Below are positions 1 to 9,669 of a DNA stretch of 24,283 nt, piece by piece. This stretch comes from Plantago elongata (taxonomy: Eukaryota; Streptophyta; Magnoliopsida; Lamiales; Plantaginaceae): positions 1 to 24,283 of the forward strand of contig JAYMSP010002437.1 of assembly GCA_036897095.1 (NCBI GenBank), in the 5' to 3' direction. The notes beneath the pieces are model-generated. The model was not told the origin of the DNA. It ran no database searches and was given only the letters and a program-made list of their open reading frames with translations. Position numbers and translations under genes: made by a program. The stretch's first letter is position 1; every line of letters begins with the position of its first letter.

Positions 1-345
1 CCCCCCCCCCCCCCGCCCTGGGCTCGTTATGGAGATTAAAAAATAAAGAGGATTGAAGAAAGTTTTCCCACCTACAAAGTATTAGACCCAACATCTCGAC
101 CCATCATGAAGATAAAGAAAGTACATAAAGAATCGAAGACAATTTTCCTGCATAGAAAAAAACAGTTGACACTCCCTCCACCCCACGTCGGGCTCGTTAA
201 GAAGATCGAAGATAGTTTTCACACCTAGAGAGTATCAAATCCCCCATGCCCATTATGGATCAAAATAATACAGAGAAGATCAGAGGAATTTTTCCACCTA
301 GAGTGTATCTGCAATCTCCCCTACAATCACCCCCCCCCCCCCCCC
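1..345 (+). repeat. Poly-C-bounded degenerate tandem repeat, locus A (about 4 units)
   Basis: Four degenerate units can be aligned by eye at roughly 15-89, 90-185, 186-246 and 247-345. Each runs from a 'gggctcgtta'-like or 'cccattatgg'-like start, through AAGAAAGTA / GAAGATCGAAGA words and a TTTTCC(C/T)ACCTAGA-like word, to a C-rich end. Uninterrupted C runs sit at 1-14 and 330-345. The same unit recurs inverted near 12035-12195 and in direct orientation near 23868-24018. No reading frame is maintained across units, so I treat it as non-coding repeat DNA. The family is not one I recognise. Confidence 0.6.
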
Positions 346-1198
346 GGGCGTTGTGGTTGGATCTTGTAACAAAGGTTATTCTTCCTTATACCAATTCTTC
401 AGTGTAACTTTGACTCCGTATTTTTATGCATCAACCCCTGCATTAAGAATCACAAATAAATGGTATTCCTCTCGTATTTAAGTCAAAGATGTCCATAATA
501 ATATTTTACAACAACTTCAACCCCATATGATGGAGCCTTTTGTAAAAAATAGAAACATCAAATTTATCTTGATCCATAGTTAAAAAAAATAACTCAAGAA
601 GCATATGTGTAGAATTGTACTTAAGTACACACAATTATAGGAGATAATATTGTGGTTAGCCGACTTTATGAAAACATGCGACTTACAAAGTTGATTTCTT
701 TTGTTTTGATGAATTCGTTTATATTGATATTTTTCTGAGTTTTGTATACAAGTTTATATGGGATTTAATATAAGAAAATAAAATGCAGTCCCTATACAAA
801 AAAAAATATTGAAATATATAATGGCTGGAATTTAACATAATTCCATAAAATTCTCGTGGCTATAACGACATAATATAGTTACGTTTAATAAAAATATAAA
901 TGGATAATATAAACAACTGTTGCAGTAGTATGTGGGTAATGTATTTCACACAGTTAAACATGAATTTGTGGAGCTTAAATCCGACCGGAGTTTTGACACT
1001 TTTTTGTACTATAGTTTGCATGGTTTTCCTTTGTTTTTTAAGCATATAAAATGAGATATACGTACTTATCTTAATGCATAATCCATTTTTATAGGTGGAT
1101 ATAGGTCTATTTAAAAATAGAAACAACGTAATTATGGTGAATTTTTTTGATTTGTTACTTTATGAAGGAAGGGATATAAAGGTATCGAAGAATAATAC
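346..1198. other. AT-rich intergenic sequence
   Basis: No convincing gene, RNA or transposon end is visible. The small reading frames here are AT-rich and have no recognisable domains. Confidence 0.6.
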
Positions 1199-1428
1199 TA
1201 CTTCCACACCAAATTCAACTTTTCGAACAGTTCCAATTCCATTCTCATAACTTTAAATGGAAATTATTTCCCTACTTTTTCACTATCTCGCATACTTTAT
1301 TCACTATGTACGTATTTTACTTTATGCAATCTCTTTAATACTTTATTATCATATCTCCTATTTCATTCACTTTTTTTTCTTAAAATTTGTGTTCGAATAT
1401 GTGAGTAATTGAAATCGGGACGGAGGTA
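1199..1428. mobile_element. Stowaway-like MITE remnant
   Basis: The right end reads GGGACGGAGGTA, which is the inverse of the CTCCGTCCC terminus typical of Stowaway (Tc1/mariner-type) MITEs with a TA target site. The left end, TACTTCCACACC, is a degraded version of the same terminus, matching about 9 of 13 positions against the reverse complement of the right end. The interior is a run of 'ctttattcactt'-type repeats, as in Stowaway-like families common in Lamiales. The element has no coding capacity. Assignment to the superfamily is by terminus only. Confidence 0.5.
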
Positions 1429-1627
1429 ATATTACATTTTGACAGCAACACGAATATCAAACTCAACTCTCCCTTCTTTGAAAAGAATTTTCTTCTCTTA
1501 CTTTATTCATTTTTTATATATATAATATTACTATTAAAATAATTGGATAAGAAAAAATTTATCATTTGATGCATCTCTAGATTATAATCATCATTCTCTA
1601 AACAGAGAGTATAATCACCCATTTCGG

Positions 1628-1638
1628 GGAATCAAACC
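1628..1638 (-). promoter_or_regulatory. tRNA-like B box, possible SINE remnant
   Basis: On the - strand the bases read GGTTTGATTCC, one step from the RNA polymerase III B-box consensus GGTTCGANTCC, preceded by GTCACG as in many plant tRNA-derived SINEs. The A box would lie at higher coordinates, where the TRIM LTR begins at 1668, and I cannot find one. This may be a SINE fragment or chance. Confidence 0.25.
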
Positions 1639-1667
1639 CGTGACCTATAGGGTATTGGCCTACATGG

Positions 1668-1890
1668 TATAATACCCAACATCTCACATCACTTGTCAGT
1701 GGAAGGGAAGAAGGGTATATATGTAGACCACTACTCTCCTATGGTATGAGTCCTTTTGGGGAAACCCAAAAACAAATTCGTGCGGGCTCCGACCCATAGC
1801 GGACAATATCATATCGAGTAATGGGCCAACCATGAGTAACCATGTCGGTCTAACGGGCCGGGTCTCGGTCCATTAGTGACGGTCGTTACA
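1668..1890 (+). repeat. TRIM 5' LTR
   Basis: This is a full-length LTR of 223 bp, with its right boundary at CGTTACA just before the primer-binding site. It shares words such as TGGAAGGGA, GGGTATATATGTAGACCAC and GCGGACAATATCAT with the 3' copy. Confidence 0.8.
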
Positions 1891-1892
1891 AA

Positions 1893-1904
1893 TGGTATCA
1901 GAGC
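1893..1904 (+). other. Primer-binding site for initiator tRNA-Met
   Basis: TGGTATCAGAGC lies 2 bp inside the end of the 5' LTR. It is complementary to the 3' end of plant initiator tRNA-Met, the usual primer of plant LTR retroelements and TRIMs. Confidence 0.85.
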
Positions 1905-2070
1905 GGGACCGTTCGGAATTACGGGAACTAAGTGTCATGCAGCACAAAGTGCTACACTGTATGGGCGGTGGGAGCCACCTCTTAAACATGTAGGGGCCAC
2001 CTCTAGAATCATGCACGGATGGTTGGTCCCGGAAAAACCCCCAAGGAAGCTCGACGAGGACTTCGAGAGT

Positions 2071-2085
2071 TTAAGGGGAGAAGAT
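2071..2085 (+). other. Polypurine tract of the TRIM
   Basis: TTAAGGGGAGAAGAT directly abuts TGTAATACCC, the start of the 3' LTR. The position and purine content fit plus-strand priming. Confidence 0.7.
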
Positions 2086-2237
2086 TGTAATACCCAACAT
2101 CCCACATCGCTTGTTAGTGGAAGGGATGAAGGGTATATATGTAGACCACCACTCTCCTATAATATGAGACCTTTTGGGGAAATCTAAAAACAAATTTGGG
2201 CGGGCTCTAACCCAAAGCGGACAATATCATACCGAGT
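2086..2237 (+). repeat. TRIM 3' LTR, truncated
   Basis: It aligns without large gaps to 1668-1819. Similarity stops abruptly after CGAGT, leaving the last ~71 bp absent. The sequence that follows is unrelated and runs into a second MITE-like remnant. Confidence 0.8.
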
Positions 2238-2254
2238 CGTTAAACGTGGTGTCT

Positions 2255-2401
2255 ACTTCAATCACAATGTTTCATACTTTATCAACTGTAGTTTCTATTT
2301 TTCTACTTTATTCGTTATCTCTCATAATTTATTAACTTTACTTTAAAATTTGTGTTTGTGCACGGATCAACATGAAGTTAAATTCAGGACGAAGGGATTA
2401 T
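2255..2401. repeat. Second Stowaway-like MITE fragment
   Basis: It resembles the interior and right part of the element at 1199-1428. It has 'ctactttattcgtt'-type runs, then AAAATTTGTGTTTG, then a degraded terminus CAGGACGAAGGGATTA. No left terminus is visible; it may have been lost in the same event that trimmed the TRIM. Confidence 0.35.
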
Positions 2402-3122
2402 GACATTACATGAAATTAACAGACCTGGTCTACAATTATGAGTGACTTTAAAATATCCATATATAAGATTGTATTCTCTAAATTTATATTTCTAATATGG
2501 TGTCATAATTATGAGGACTCGGGGGCAAATATGCAATGCAAATTTATTAAAGTTCATTCTCAGAATTTCATATTAGCTTCTACTTCATAACAATATAAAA
2601 GAGACCATTGATCTCTTATACCACTTGATCTTAAACTTTACATAAATTAAAAGATGTTTAGTAGTTTTAAATGTTAGAATATTAAGATGATCTTTCTTCT
2701 AGACAAAATAAATGTTCTAAACGGCAAAGAAAAAATCCAAAGCTATTGAGCCTAGCTAGCATTATGGGCCAAAGTATGATCCAATTTATTACAAAGTCTA
2801 GAAACATAATTAAAATAAAAGCATGGAAAATGCTTGATAGCAGTCAAATTTCTTGACTATTGACACCTAATGCAGAGATGATGTGTCATAGTGATGTAAT
2901 TGACAAATAATTCTTAAAAATACATTCTTTCAATATTAAAAAGTGCCTAAATCTCAATTTTAGAACATATAAAACTGCACATGCGCAATCAATGATTTAG
3001 CCATTGTTGGAATCATGTATATGAGGAATTATCCTTCTCTTCATCCAACAACAACACCTGAATTGTTTTGCATACGTTACCGAATTTTACTTCGGTTGGT
3101 CAATGAATTGAGGCATCAAAAT
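2402..3122. other. AT-rich intergenic sequence
   Basis: I see no gene or element boundary in this stretch. Confidence 0.6.
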
Positions 3123-3835
3123 TCATCTTAATACTATCCCATGAAAAGTACTATGGAGGTCACATGAAATGATCTGTTGTGAATCCATGTGTTTGTAGAC
3201 ACCGATAAATTGATTAGACTCCAAAGGATCATATCCGCTTATCTTTTCTCGATTAAGCCAAATTATCCATCTTCCAAATGCGCAAACGAAGAACTCAAAT
3301 GCATATGTTGACACCGCCTGCATAAATTTACAAATCCACTCCAAACTATACTTAATATCAATAAACATGACATAATTATGGAAGTTAATACATGCACAAA
3401 AGCAACGAACAAAGCTGTAATTCCTGAGAAGGTATCAAATTAATATATTTTTAGTAGTACCAGGACAAACATGATACAACATTATCTTTAAAAACATGTC
3501 TTTTGCGCAATTTAGAATGAATTGGAAGAGTATCATTAATCACATGCCATAAAATGTTGATCTTAATCTCCCAAATCAACTCTCAGTTGTTATAATTGCA
3601 ATATACATATAAAATTCTTTCACAGTGTTGTATTATACGCAATACGCACCTTGCACAAATAGTCCATATGCATCTCTGGAATAATTCCATTGTAAATGCA
3701 CTGTTGTCACAATTCATAAAGCTAAAAATAAATATCAATCGATTAAGTAAGATTGTAGCATATAGATATTTGAATCGCATGGAGGTTCAACATACCTCAA
3801 TTAGAGAATCCATCATTGAATAAGTTGTTTTAACG
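3123..3835 (-). pseudogene. Unrecognised exon-like fragments
   Basis: Three pieces on the - strand look exon-like. The first is ATG ATG GAT..., encoding MMDSLIE and ending at a GAG|GTATGT donor near 3807. The second is a stretch ending at AAG|GTGCGT near 3653, preceded by a TTTTTAG acceptor; it reads in one frame as QQCIYNGIIPEMHMDYLCK with an in-frame TGA just upstream. The third is a 3' piece (3123-3368) containing FGRWIIWLNREK and DLHSTFHGIVLR before a stop. I do not recognise the family and found no clean splice path joining all three. It may be a decayed gene, or chance splice-like signals in AT-rich DNA. Confidence 0.22.
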
Positions 3836-4977
3836 ATCAAATTAACCATCGGGTCTTGAACAAAACAAAAACATTTATCTCTTCATTCTTGCCTCTTTTG
3901 CAGTCACCTTGACCTTACAACTTTAAATTGGGTATCATTTCTATAGCTATGCAGCCTGCAACATAAATTTCTAACATTAAAACTATGATAAGATTATGTT
4001 TGGTTGGAATGTGTTGGGCTCAATCTATACATTGACTTTGGAATGTGTTCATCATAGTAAAACATGGTTCATCTTTCTTTTGTTTAGTGAATCCCTGAAA
4101 GTTTGAGGCGTAATTATTAGTGATGTTGAGAAAGATTAATGATTCATCGTATCTTCTCACATGTAGGAGCGTAATTAACTATAGAACGTAACTGACTATA
4201 TATGAAAATGTTGACTGCTAAAGATCAGGAGTTGATATTAACTCAGTAACTAAAAGTTAAACTAACTTTATTATATATGTAAATAAATTATGGAGATGCA
4301 TGTAAATACACAAAAAATTGAAATTATATAATTGCTACTACATGCAATCCACATGTTTTTATCTAACAACGTTAAATGTGTTCTAATGTAGCATTAGAAT
4401 TCTAAAAAATAAAAAATAAAAATCATTTTATGTTTTAAAATTTAGCTTTATTAATTAAAATTGATATAAGTAGGTCCAAAATGCCACCTAAAATTCGGAG
4501 GACTCGGTCTAGCGTAAGTATATAATATGGATTTGTATATGATAATTCGAAAGAGTATAGAAGATATAATTGTATCATCTCTCTATTTTGTTACAAATCA
4601 GATGTTTATGGAGCAAATTAGAAGTCAAATAAAAACTAATTGCATAAAAAATAGAAATTTATTTTAGAATCTCTTTCTGATGTGCTACAACTTTCCGTTG
4701 AACTTAACAAAAATGCAGAGATTAAATTAAGTCAACAAAATTACATAAGAATAAGGATTCACTTAACTCAGTTAACAAAATTGCAAAAAAAATAGGAATT
4801 ATTTCTATGTTGAACCAATGTCTTGTTTTGAAAATGTATGTCATAGTGTTATGGGAGATACATGCACTATAGGATGCAACACGTGAGCACTTTAAGTTTA
4901 AGGCATACATGAACCTTTAAGATGAAAAATAATATAAAAGAAATTAAGTTAAAAATTAGGATATTGAGTCTTGCATT
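3836..4977. other. AT-rich intergenic sequence
   Basis: No supportable gene. The short open frames on the - strand (for example 4722-4910) have no recognisable features. Confidence 0.55.
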
Positions 4978-5105
4978 AAATTAAATGTTGCTTCCACGTA
5001 ATTCAATTCGATAGTTAGAATTTTCTAGTGAATAATTGAGTGGGGAATGTGTATATATATTGAAATTGGTAACTATAATAGAACATGTGTGGCTATTTTT
5101 GAGTA
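4978..5105 (+). repeat. Diverged direct duplication, copy 1
   Basis: This segment aligns by eye with 6092-6205. Shared words in order include GTT(G/A)CTTCCAC, AATTC(A/G)ATT, TTTTCTAGTG / TTGTTTAGTG, GGAATGTG and AACATGTGTGGCTA. The copies are about 1.1 kb apart in the same orientation. They could be remnants of terminal repeats or a local duplication. No primer site or polypurine tract was found between them. Confidence 0.45.
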
Positions 5106-5343
5106 CATAATCCTCTTGACCAAGCTTTTTAATGGCGGAGAAATTGTATAAATAAAATGATGAGAATGACGATATAACTAAATTCAACATAATGTATAAT
5201 GAGACCGAATTGAAATGGCCTATTTATAGTGTTTAAAAATTAGATTCTTGAATGAGACAAAAACAAAACGTGGATGGAATCATAGTGCATGGGTTGACTG
5301 AAGCAGAATGCTAGCTATCATTATTCACGCCGTAACATAGAAT

Positions 5344-5455
5344 CCTATTTATAGTCGAAATTGTTACCCAAGCATCCAGCCAACCCATGTCGATGGAGAA
5401 TCTGCTGCAGCATGAAAAAGAATTTCCACCAACATATCTTCGGGAAGATCCATGA
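5344..5455 (+). pseudogene. Possible truncated gene 5' end
   Basis: A TATTTATAG box at 5346-5354 lies ~33 bp before an ATG at 5387. That ATG opens 22 codons of non-AT-biased sequence, including LLQHEKEFPPTYL, before a TGA at 5453. Sequence downstream becomes AT-rich intergenic at once. It could be the first exon of a lost gene or a chance frame. I do not recognise it. Confidence 0.2.
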
Positions 5456-5460
5456 CGGAG

Positions 5461-6091
5461 AGTATGACATTTTTATTTTTATTTTGGATTTTGTTGGTCT
5501 ACTACCTTCTAATTCAATTCTTGTAATGTCAAAGTTATATTTTATGCTAGGTTTTATACCTACAAAAATAATGAAATTAGGAGTTTGTTCAACAAAATGA
5601 TTTTATTGAATTAAGTGACTGGAAATTAAAAGACTTCCAATACTATTTTTAGGAGTTTGTTGATAATTGACATTGAAATTTGAAGTTCGTTTGTATAACT
5701 GTATGCATATATGTATGAAGTCGAAAATTCTAAATATGTCATGGCATCAATCTTTTGTTTACCAACTCAGACTTAAACACGGGTGATTGATACAATAAAT
5801 ATGTTCCTAATTAATTGCAGTTTACCAATTCTGGATATACCTCATGTTGTTAGCAACAAAGCGGAATAAAATCATTTTAACTACAATTTGATTGATTCAT
5901 GCATGTGTTGTTGTATACACATGTGAATTTTTTTTGTAAATTTATTTGGGCTAATTAATTAGGAATTTAGGGGTTGTTTTGAATGAATGGCATATAAACA
6001 TCACTTTTAATTTCCTTGAGTGAAGTGGTGTGAGTTCGTATATATGACAATTCGATAGTTCATGTATTTTAAGCTAAATGACTAACTTTAT
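5461..6091. other. AT-rich intergenic sequence
   Basis: Nothing recognised. Confidence 0.55.
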
Positions 6092-6205
6092 ATTAAATAA
6101 ATTGTTACTTCCACCAAATTCGATTGGGTACTTATAATTGTTTAGTGTGGAATGTGAATAAATCAAAATTAGTGGCTAAAATATAACATGTGTGGCTAAA
6201 TATAG
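6092..6205 (+). repeat. Diverged direct duplication, copy 2
   Basis: Counterpart of 4978-5105 in the same orientation, with several small indels. It ends in AACATGTGTGGCTAAATATAGG. Confidence 0.45.
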
Positions 6206-7143
6206 GACATCCCACCCTTTTGGATCCAATGTAATAGAAATTTCAAATTGTTCTCTAGAGAATAAATTGGATTTATCTAGTCAAATAAATAGATTTTGAT
6301 TTTTCACCTCAAAGATTCTCCTATGTGGCATAGCTCTTTTCTCAAGATTTCTTCCACTTTTAATATATGTATAGATATAATTTAAACTATAACGTGCTAA
6401 AAATAATGTAATAATAATAGATTTAAAATATAATCTATGCTATATCGCAACTAAAACCAACTAGATTTACTTCATCAAAATGAATGTTACCAATAAGAAG
6501 AAATGATAAAATAATTAATAATTAATTTTCTTAAAATATAAATATTACAATCATATTACATCTATTCAACGAATCGATGTATCACTCATTAAAAACACAT
6601 TAATCAATCTATTTAAATGAAACGTTACATTATATGAAATGATATCGCGGATATCCGCATATCAATATATAATAGTAGTAAAAAATAATAAAAACCTTGC
6701 CAATATAATAAGCCCCAAAGTGGGATACGAAAGTGTCATTTCGCTTGTTAAAGTGTTATTCGACTTCTTAAAGTATCATTTTCTTTTTGCAATTTGTTTC
6801 GCACTTCTTGTATTCTCCAACAACTTGCAACTAAGAAATGATATTTCAATCTTTCTCTGCTCACAAACTCATGCCACATGCAACACCCCTTCACCCATCT
6901 CAGTTGTTGTTTCCGCATGAACCGTTGTGTGTGTTCGGATCAGACTCCGGCTCACATGCACCTTATTAAGACTATAGAACTTTGAGTGCATGTGTTTACG
7001 ACTCGATTAGATTATTCAATTTCACAACCCCCGTTGTTAAAAGAATCGTTCCAGTCACTTTGTTCACTATTGGGCTGGAGTGCAGGTTGCCTCAATGCTA
7101 GGTCTCGCTATTTTAGAAGTCAATCGCCACAAGCACATACTAT
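6206..7143. other. AT-rich intergenic sequence leading into retroelement DNA
   Basis: No gene. A 93-codon open frame at 6639-6920 has no recognisable domain or plant-like coding bias. Base composition becomes less AT-rich after about 6880. Confidence 0.5.
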
Positions 7144-7749
7144 TGCAAATCTTTGAAAATATAACAGTGCTTTACTTCGGTTGGGTACCCCCAAGCAAAT
7201 GGACAGGTCGAGTCTACTAACCGAACCATTGTGAAAAATCTGGAGAAAAGACTCAAGACATTCCAAGGAAGCTGGGTTGAAGATTTGGATGGTGTACTTT
7301 GGGCTCATTGAACCACTCTGAGGACCGCCACCTGAGAAACTCCTTTCTCCTTGGTGTATGGCTCCGAAGCCGTCATACCTTTGGAAGTTATCGTGGAAAC
7401 ACATAGAATCCAACAGTACCAACCTGAAGATAATGAGGCCGCTCGGACATACGAGCTTGAACTCCTCGAAGACAAGAGAGAATCCTCCCTGTCCCACATC
7501 CTAAGGTACCAAGCCTTTATTGCTCGGACCTACAATAAAAATGTGTGCAAAAAGGACATTCAGATTGGAGATTTAGTCCTGAGAAGAGCCGACATCCTCA
7601 ATCATGTTAGGAAACTCAAACCGAACTGGGAAGATCCGTACAAAGTCATCGAAGTGAGAAGCAATGGACGCTTAGAGATGGAGGATCTTGAAGGTAGAGT
7701 GCTCAAAAGAACATGGAATCCGAGAAATTTGCAGAAGTTTTATGCTTAG
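7144..7749 (+). pseudogene. Integrase C-terminal fragment of Ty3/gypsy pol
   Basis: The product is the end of a retrotransposon integrase, which inserts element cDNA into the host genome. Reading in one frame gives FTSVGYPQANGQVESTNRT (end of the catalytic core), then TPFSLVYGSEAVIPLEV, then the C-terminal module with IGDLVLRR and LKPNWEDPYKVIEV, and the usual end RTWNPRNLQKFYA followed by TAG. Three in-frame stops break it: TAA at 7162-7164, TGA at 7309-7311 (where the family has an Arg, consistent with CGA decay) and TGA at 7333-7335. There is no chromodomain, which fits the Tat lineage. An intact 132-codon stretch remains from 7351, but it is not a gene on its own. Confidence 0.85.
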
Positions 7750-8249
7750 GATGTTTTTATATGTTTCTATTTTTACCCGAAGACATTTAGTTGAGGTCTT
7801 TTTTTATCCGACCGTTTGTAATTATATTTTCGTCAAATCAATACAAAGGCTATCTTTCCAAGAATTGTATCATTCACTATCGAACGTATAAGTTTCGAAT
7901 ACAAGTGCTTCGGATATGATATATTCTGAATAAAAAAATGATTTGTAAGCCATACACTTCATGAACGTTCGGGTATATCATAATACTATCCGAACAAAAC
8001 AATTTGAAGGCGATAAAACAAGGATCATACTTCACAAACAATATTAGCAGAAGCAAAGTATCTAAGCCTATGGATCATATTCCGAATAAATAAACAGTTG
8101 GAAATATTCGTCGGATATTCAAACAGTTAGAATAGACGGAAAAATATTCAACAAAGATACATGTGCGGAGAAAAATAAGAATTGTCTTAAGGTCCGAAGA
8201 CCATACAAGATTCATGGAGCATACTCCACCTTCAATTTCCTGCTTCATT
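7750..8249. other. Retroelement spacer between pol and the antisense ORF
   Basis: Non-coding sequence between the convergent ends of pol (+) and the accessory ORF (-). The stretch after pol ('cgtcaaatcaatacaaagg') looks like retroelement 3' untranslated sequence. No LTR end was identified here. Confidence 0.45.
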
Positions 8250-8978
8250 CTAGGGCTTGGAACTTCCTTCCCCAGCAGCCTTCTTCGCCTTCCGGGCTTC
8301 ATGCGCTTTTCTCATCTCCTCGACATACTGCGGAGCAAGCTCCATCAAGTCCAGATCCGGCTGTCCAAGAACCAGACCAGAAAGACTCAATCAGTCCCGG
8401 TTGTGAGCAACATAGAACCAAGAGATGCTGGAGCTGCACTTCGGGTGCAAATTCCGAAATACAGGGGCCGCCATAACTGAATTTCAGATCTGGAGACTCC
8501 ATAGAAACCAACTCAGAGAACTCATCACTCATTAGCTCGGCGTCATCAAGAGGTTCACCAGTGAAGCGAGTGCCATCAACATTATTGTAAGCACTTAAGC
8601 CTGCGCTCTTCGGGTCGAAGTCACTAGGGAGCTTCTCCTTCAGCTTGAGTAGACCAATCGCAGCCTCGAACCCCTCCACCCGAGCGTCGTCCGTCAAGCT
8701 CATCAAGAAGTACTTGCAAGAAGCAGAGGACAAGAAGTCCTTGACAGCTTTACTCCGGAACAACTCCATAATCTCCCTAACACCCTTATCGCGCACGTCA
8801 ATTCTTGACGGTTCTCATCCGATCTGCGTAGATCCGGGAGCACGTTCTGGTACTTCTTTTTGCACTCTTGGTTCTTCCCCTCTATGTCTTTGACGCTCGC
8901 TTCGGACTTCTCCAGTTGAATATCAATCTCGGCTCGCTCTTCGGCCACATGAGAACATGCCCGGAACGCGGAAGTCAA

Positions 8979-9060
8979 CTACAAAAAGACAAACTTGAGA
9001 AACTTAGAAACGAAACAAGAGCGATAATTATTTAAAAGTGCATAAGATGCGGATATTAAC
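8979..9060 (-). other. Putative intron in antisense accessory ORF
   Basis: 82 bp, AT-rich between GC-richer flanks, with a GT donor after ...ASRK and a TTTGTAG acceptor before LTSAFRACS. Removal keeps the frame (phase 0) and excises the stop that otherwise ends the upstream frame. Confidence 0.55.
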
Positions 9061-9527
9061 CTTCCGGCTCGCCTTAGCCAGTTCGTCTATTTGCTCCACC
9101 TCGTTCATCGCCACTAGCCTGGTCACCTCGGCCTCAAAGCCACCATCCGATCTGGTGACCATGGCTACCTTGCTCTTCGCCTTCTTCACCAAAGGAAGTG
9201 AACCTTCAAACGCCCTCTTAGATCCGGAGATGACCTTGGAGACAGAAGATCCGGAGGCTTTGTGTGGCTTCTTTGCATCAGCCTCCCTTCCGGCCTTGGT
9301 CTTCCCTTGCTTCGGAGTCGGCATTCGAAGCTCTTCCTGCCCCTGGGCAACTCTCTCAATATTCAAATTCGAGAAGGTCGTAGCATTGACAGGCTCTTCC
9401 ATCGGAATGGTAGTGGAGACCTTGATAATCCAGCTACGCTGCTGCTCGGCTATCTCACATTGTTGGTCCTCTCTTTATTTCCTCTTCAGCTCAAGCAAGG
9501 TCGGCATGATGTAGTTGAACCCATAAG

Positions 9528-9669
9528 CTGCATAAAGAAAGAAGAGTGAGTTAGATAAGTACTGTTTATACTTAAACCAGATAAGAAGAGAAAAAATCAA
9601 GGAAATCAAGAAACACTTTGAACATACAACTACAGAACTACTACTGATCAAAATCACGTGGCGGATTAC
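9528..9669 (-). other. Putative intron in antisense accessory ORF
   Basis: 142 bp, AT-rich. The donor GG|GTAATC follows a stretch reading QPLPYLDGQAPECYCG. The polypyrimidine acceptor TTCTTTCTTTATGCAG precedes YGFNYIMPTLLELK. Inferred from composition and signals only. Confidence 0.45.

Larger units (their letters stand above)
1668..2237 (+). mobile_element. TRIM (terminal-repeat retrotransposon in miniature)
   Basis: This is a ~570 bp non-autonomous LTR retrotransposon. Two direct repeats (1668-1890 and 2086-2237) bracket an internal region of only ~195 bp. The internal region starts with a primer-binding site matching the 3' end of initiator tRNA-Met and ends with a purine-rich tract directly before the 3' LTR. 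The 5' LTR is bounded by TATAA (from TGTAA) and TTACA, a short inverted repeat. By hand count the alignable 152 bp of the two LTRs differ at about 17 positions (~89% identity), mostly transitions, so the insertion is not recent. There are no gag or pol genes; a 103-codon frame across it is a chance open frame. The last ~71 bp of the 3' LTR are missing, so no target duplication can be recovered. Confidence 0.85.

Noticed and set aside
1668-1890. Cassandra-type TRIM (5S rRNA-containing LTR)
   Set aside because: The LTR contains no sequence resembling the 5S rRNA internal promoter, so it belongs to another TRIM group.
1876-2187. 103-codon open frame on the + strand
   Set aside because: It lies wholly across the TRIM interior and LTRs, including the primer site and polypurine tract; it is a chance frame in a non-coding element.
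9038-9514. 158-codon + strand frame opposite the retroelement accessory ORF
   Set aside because: Shadow of the - strand coding sequence; the - strand carries the recognisable motifs and splice signals.
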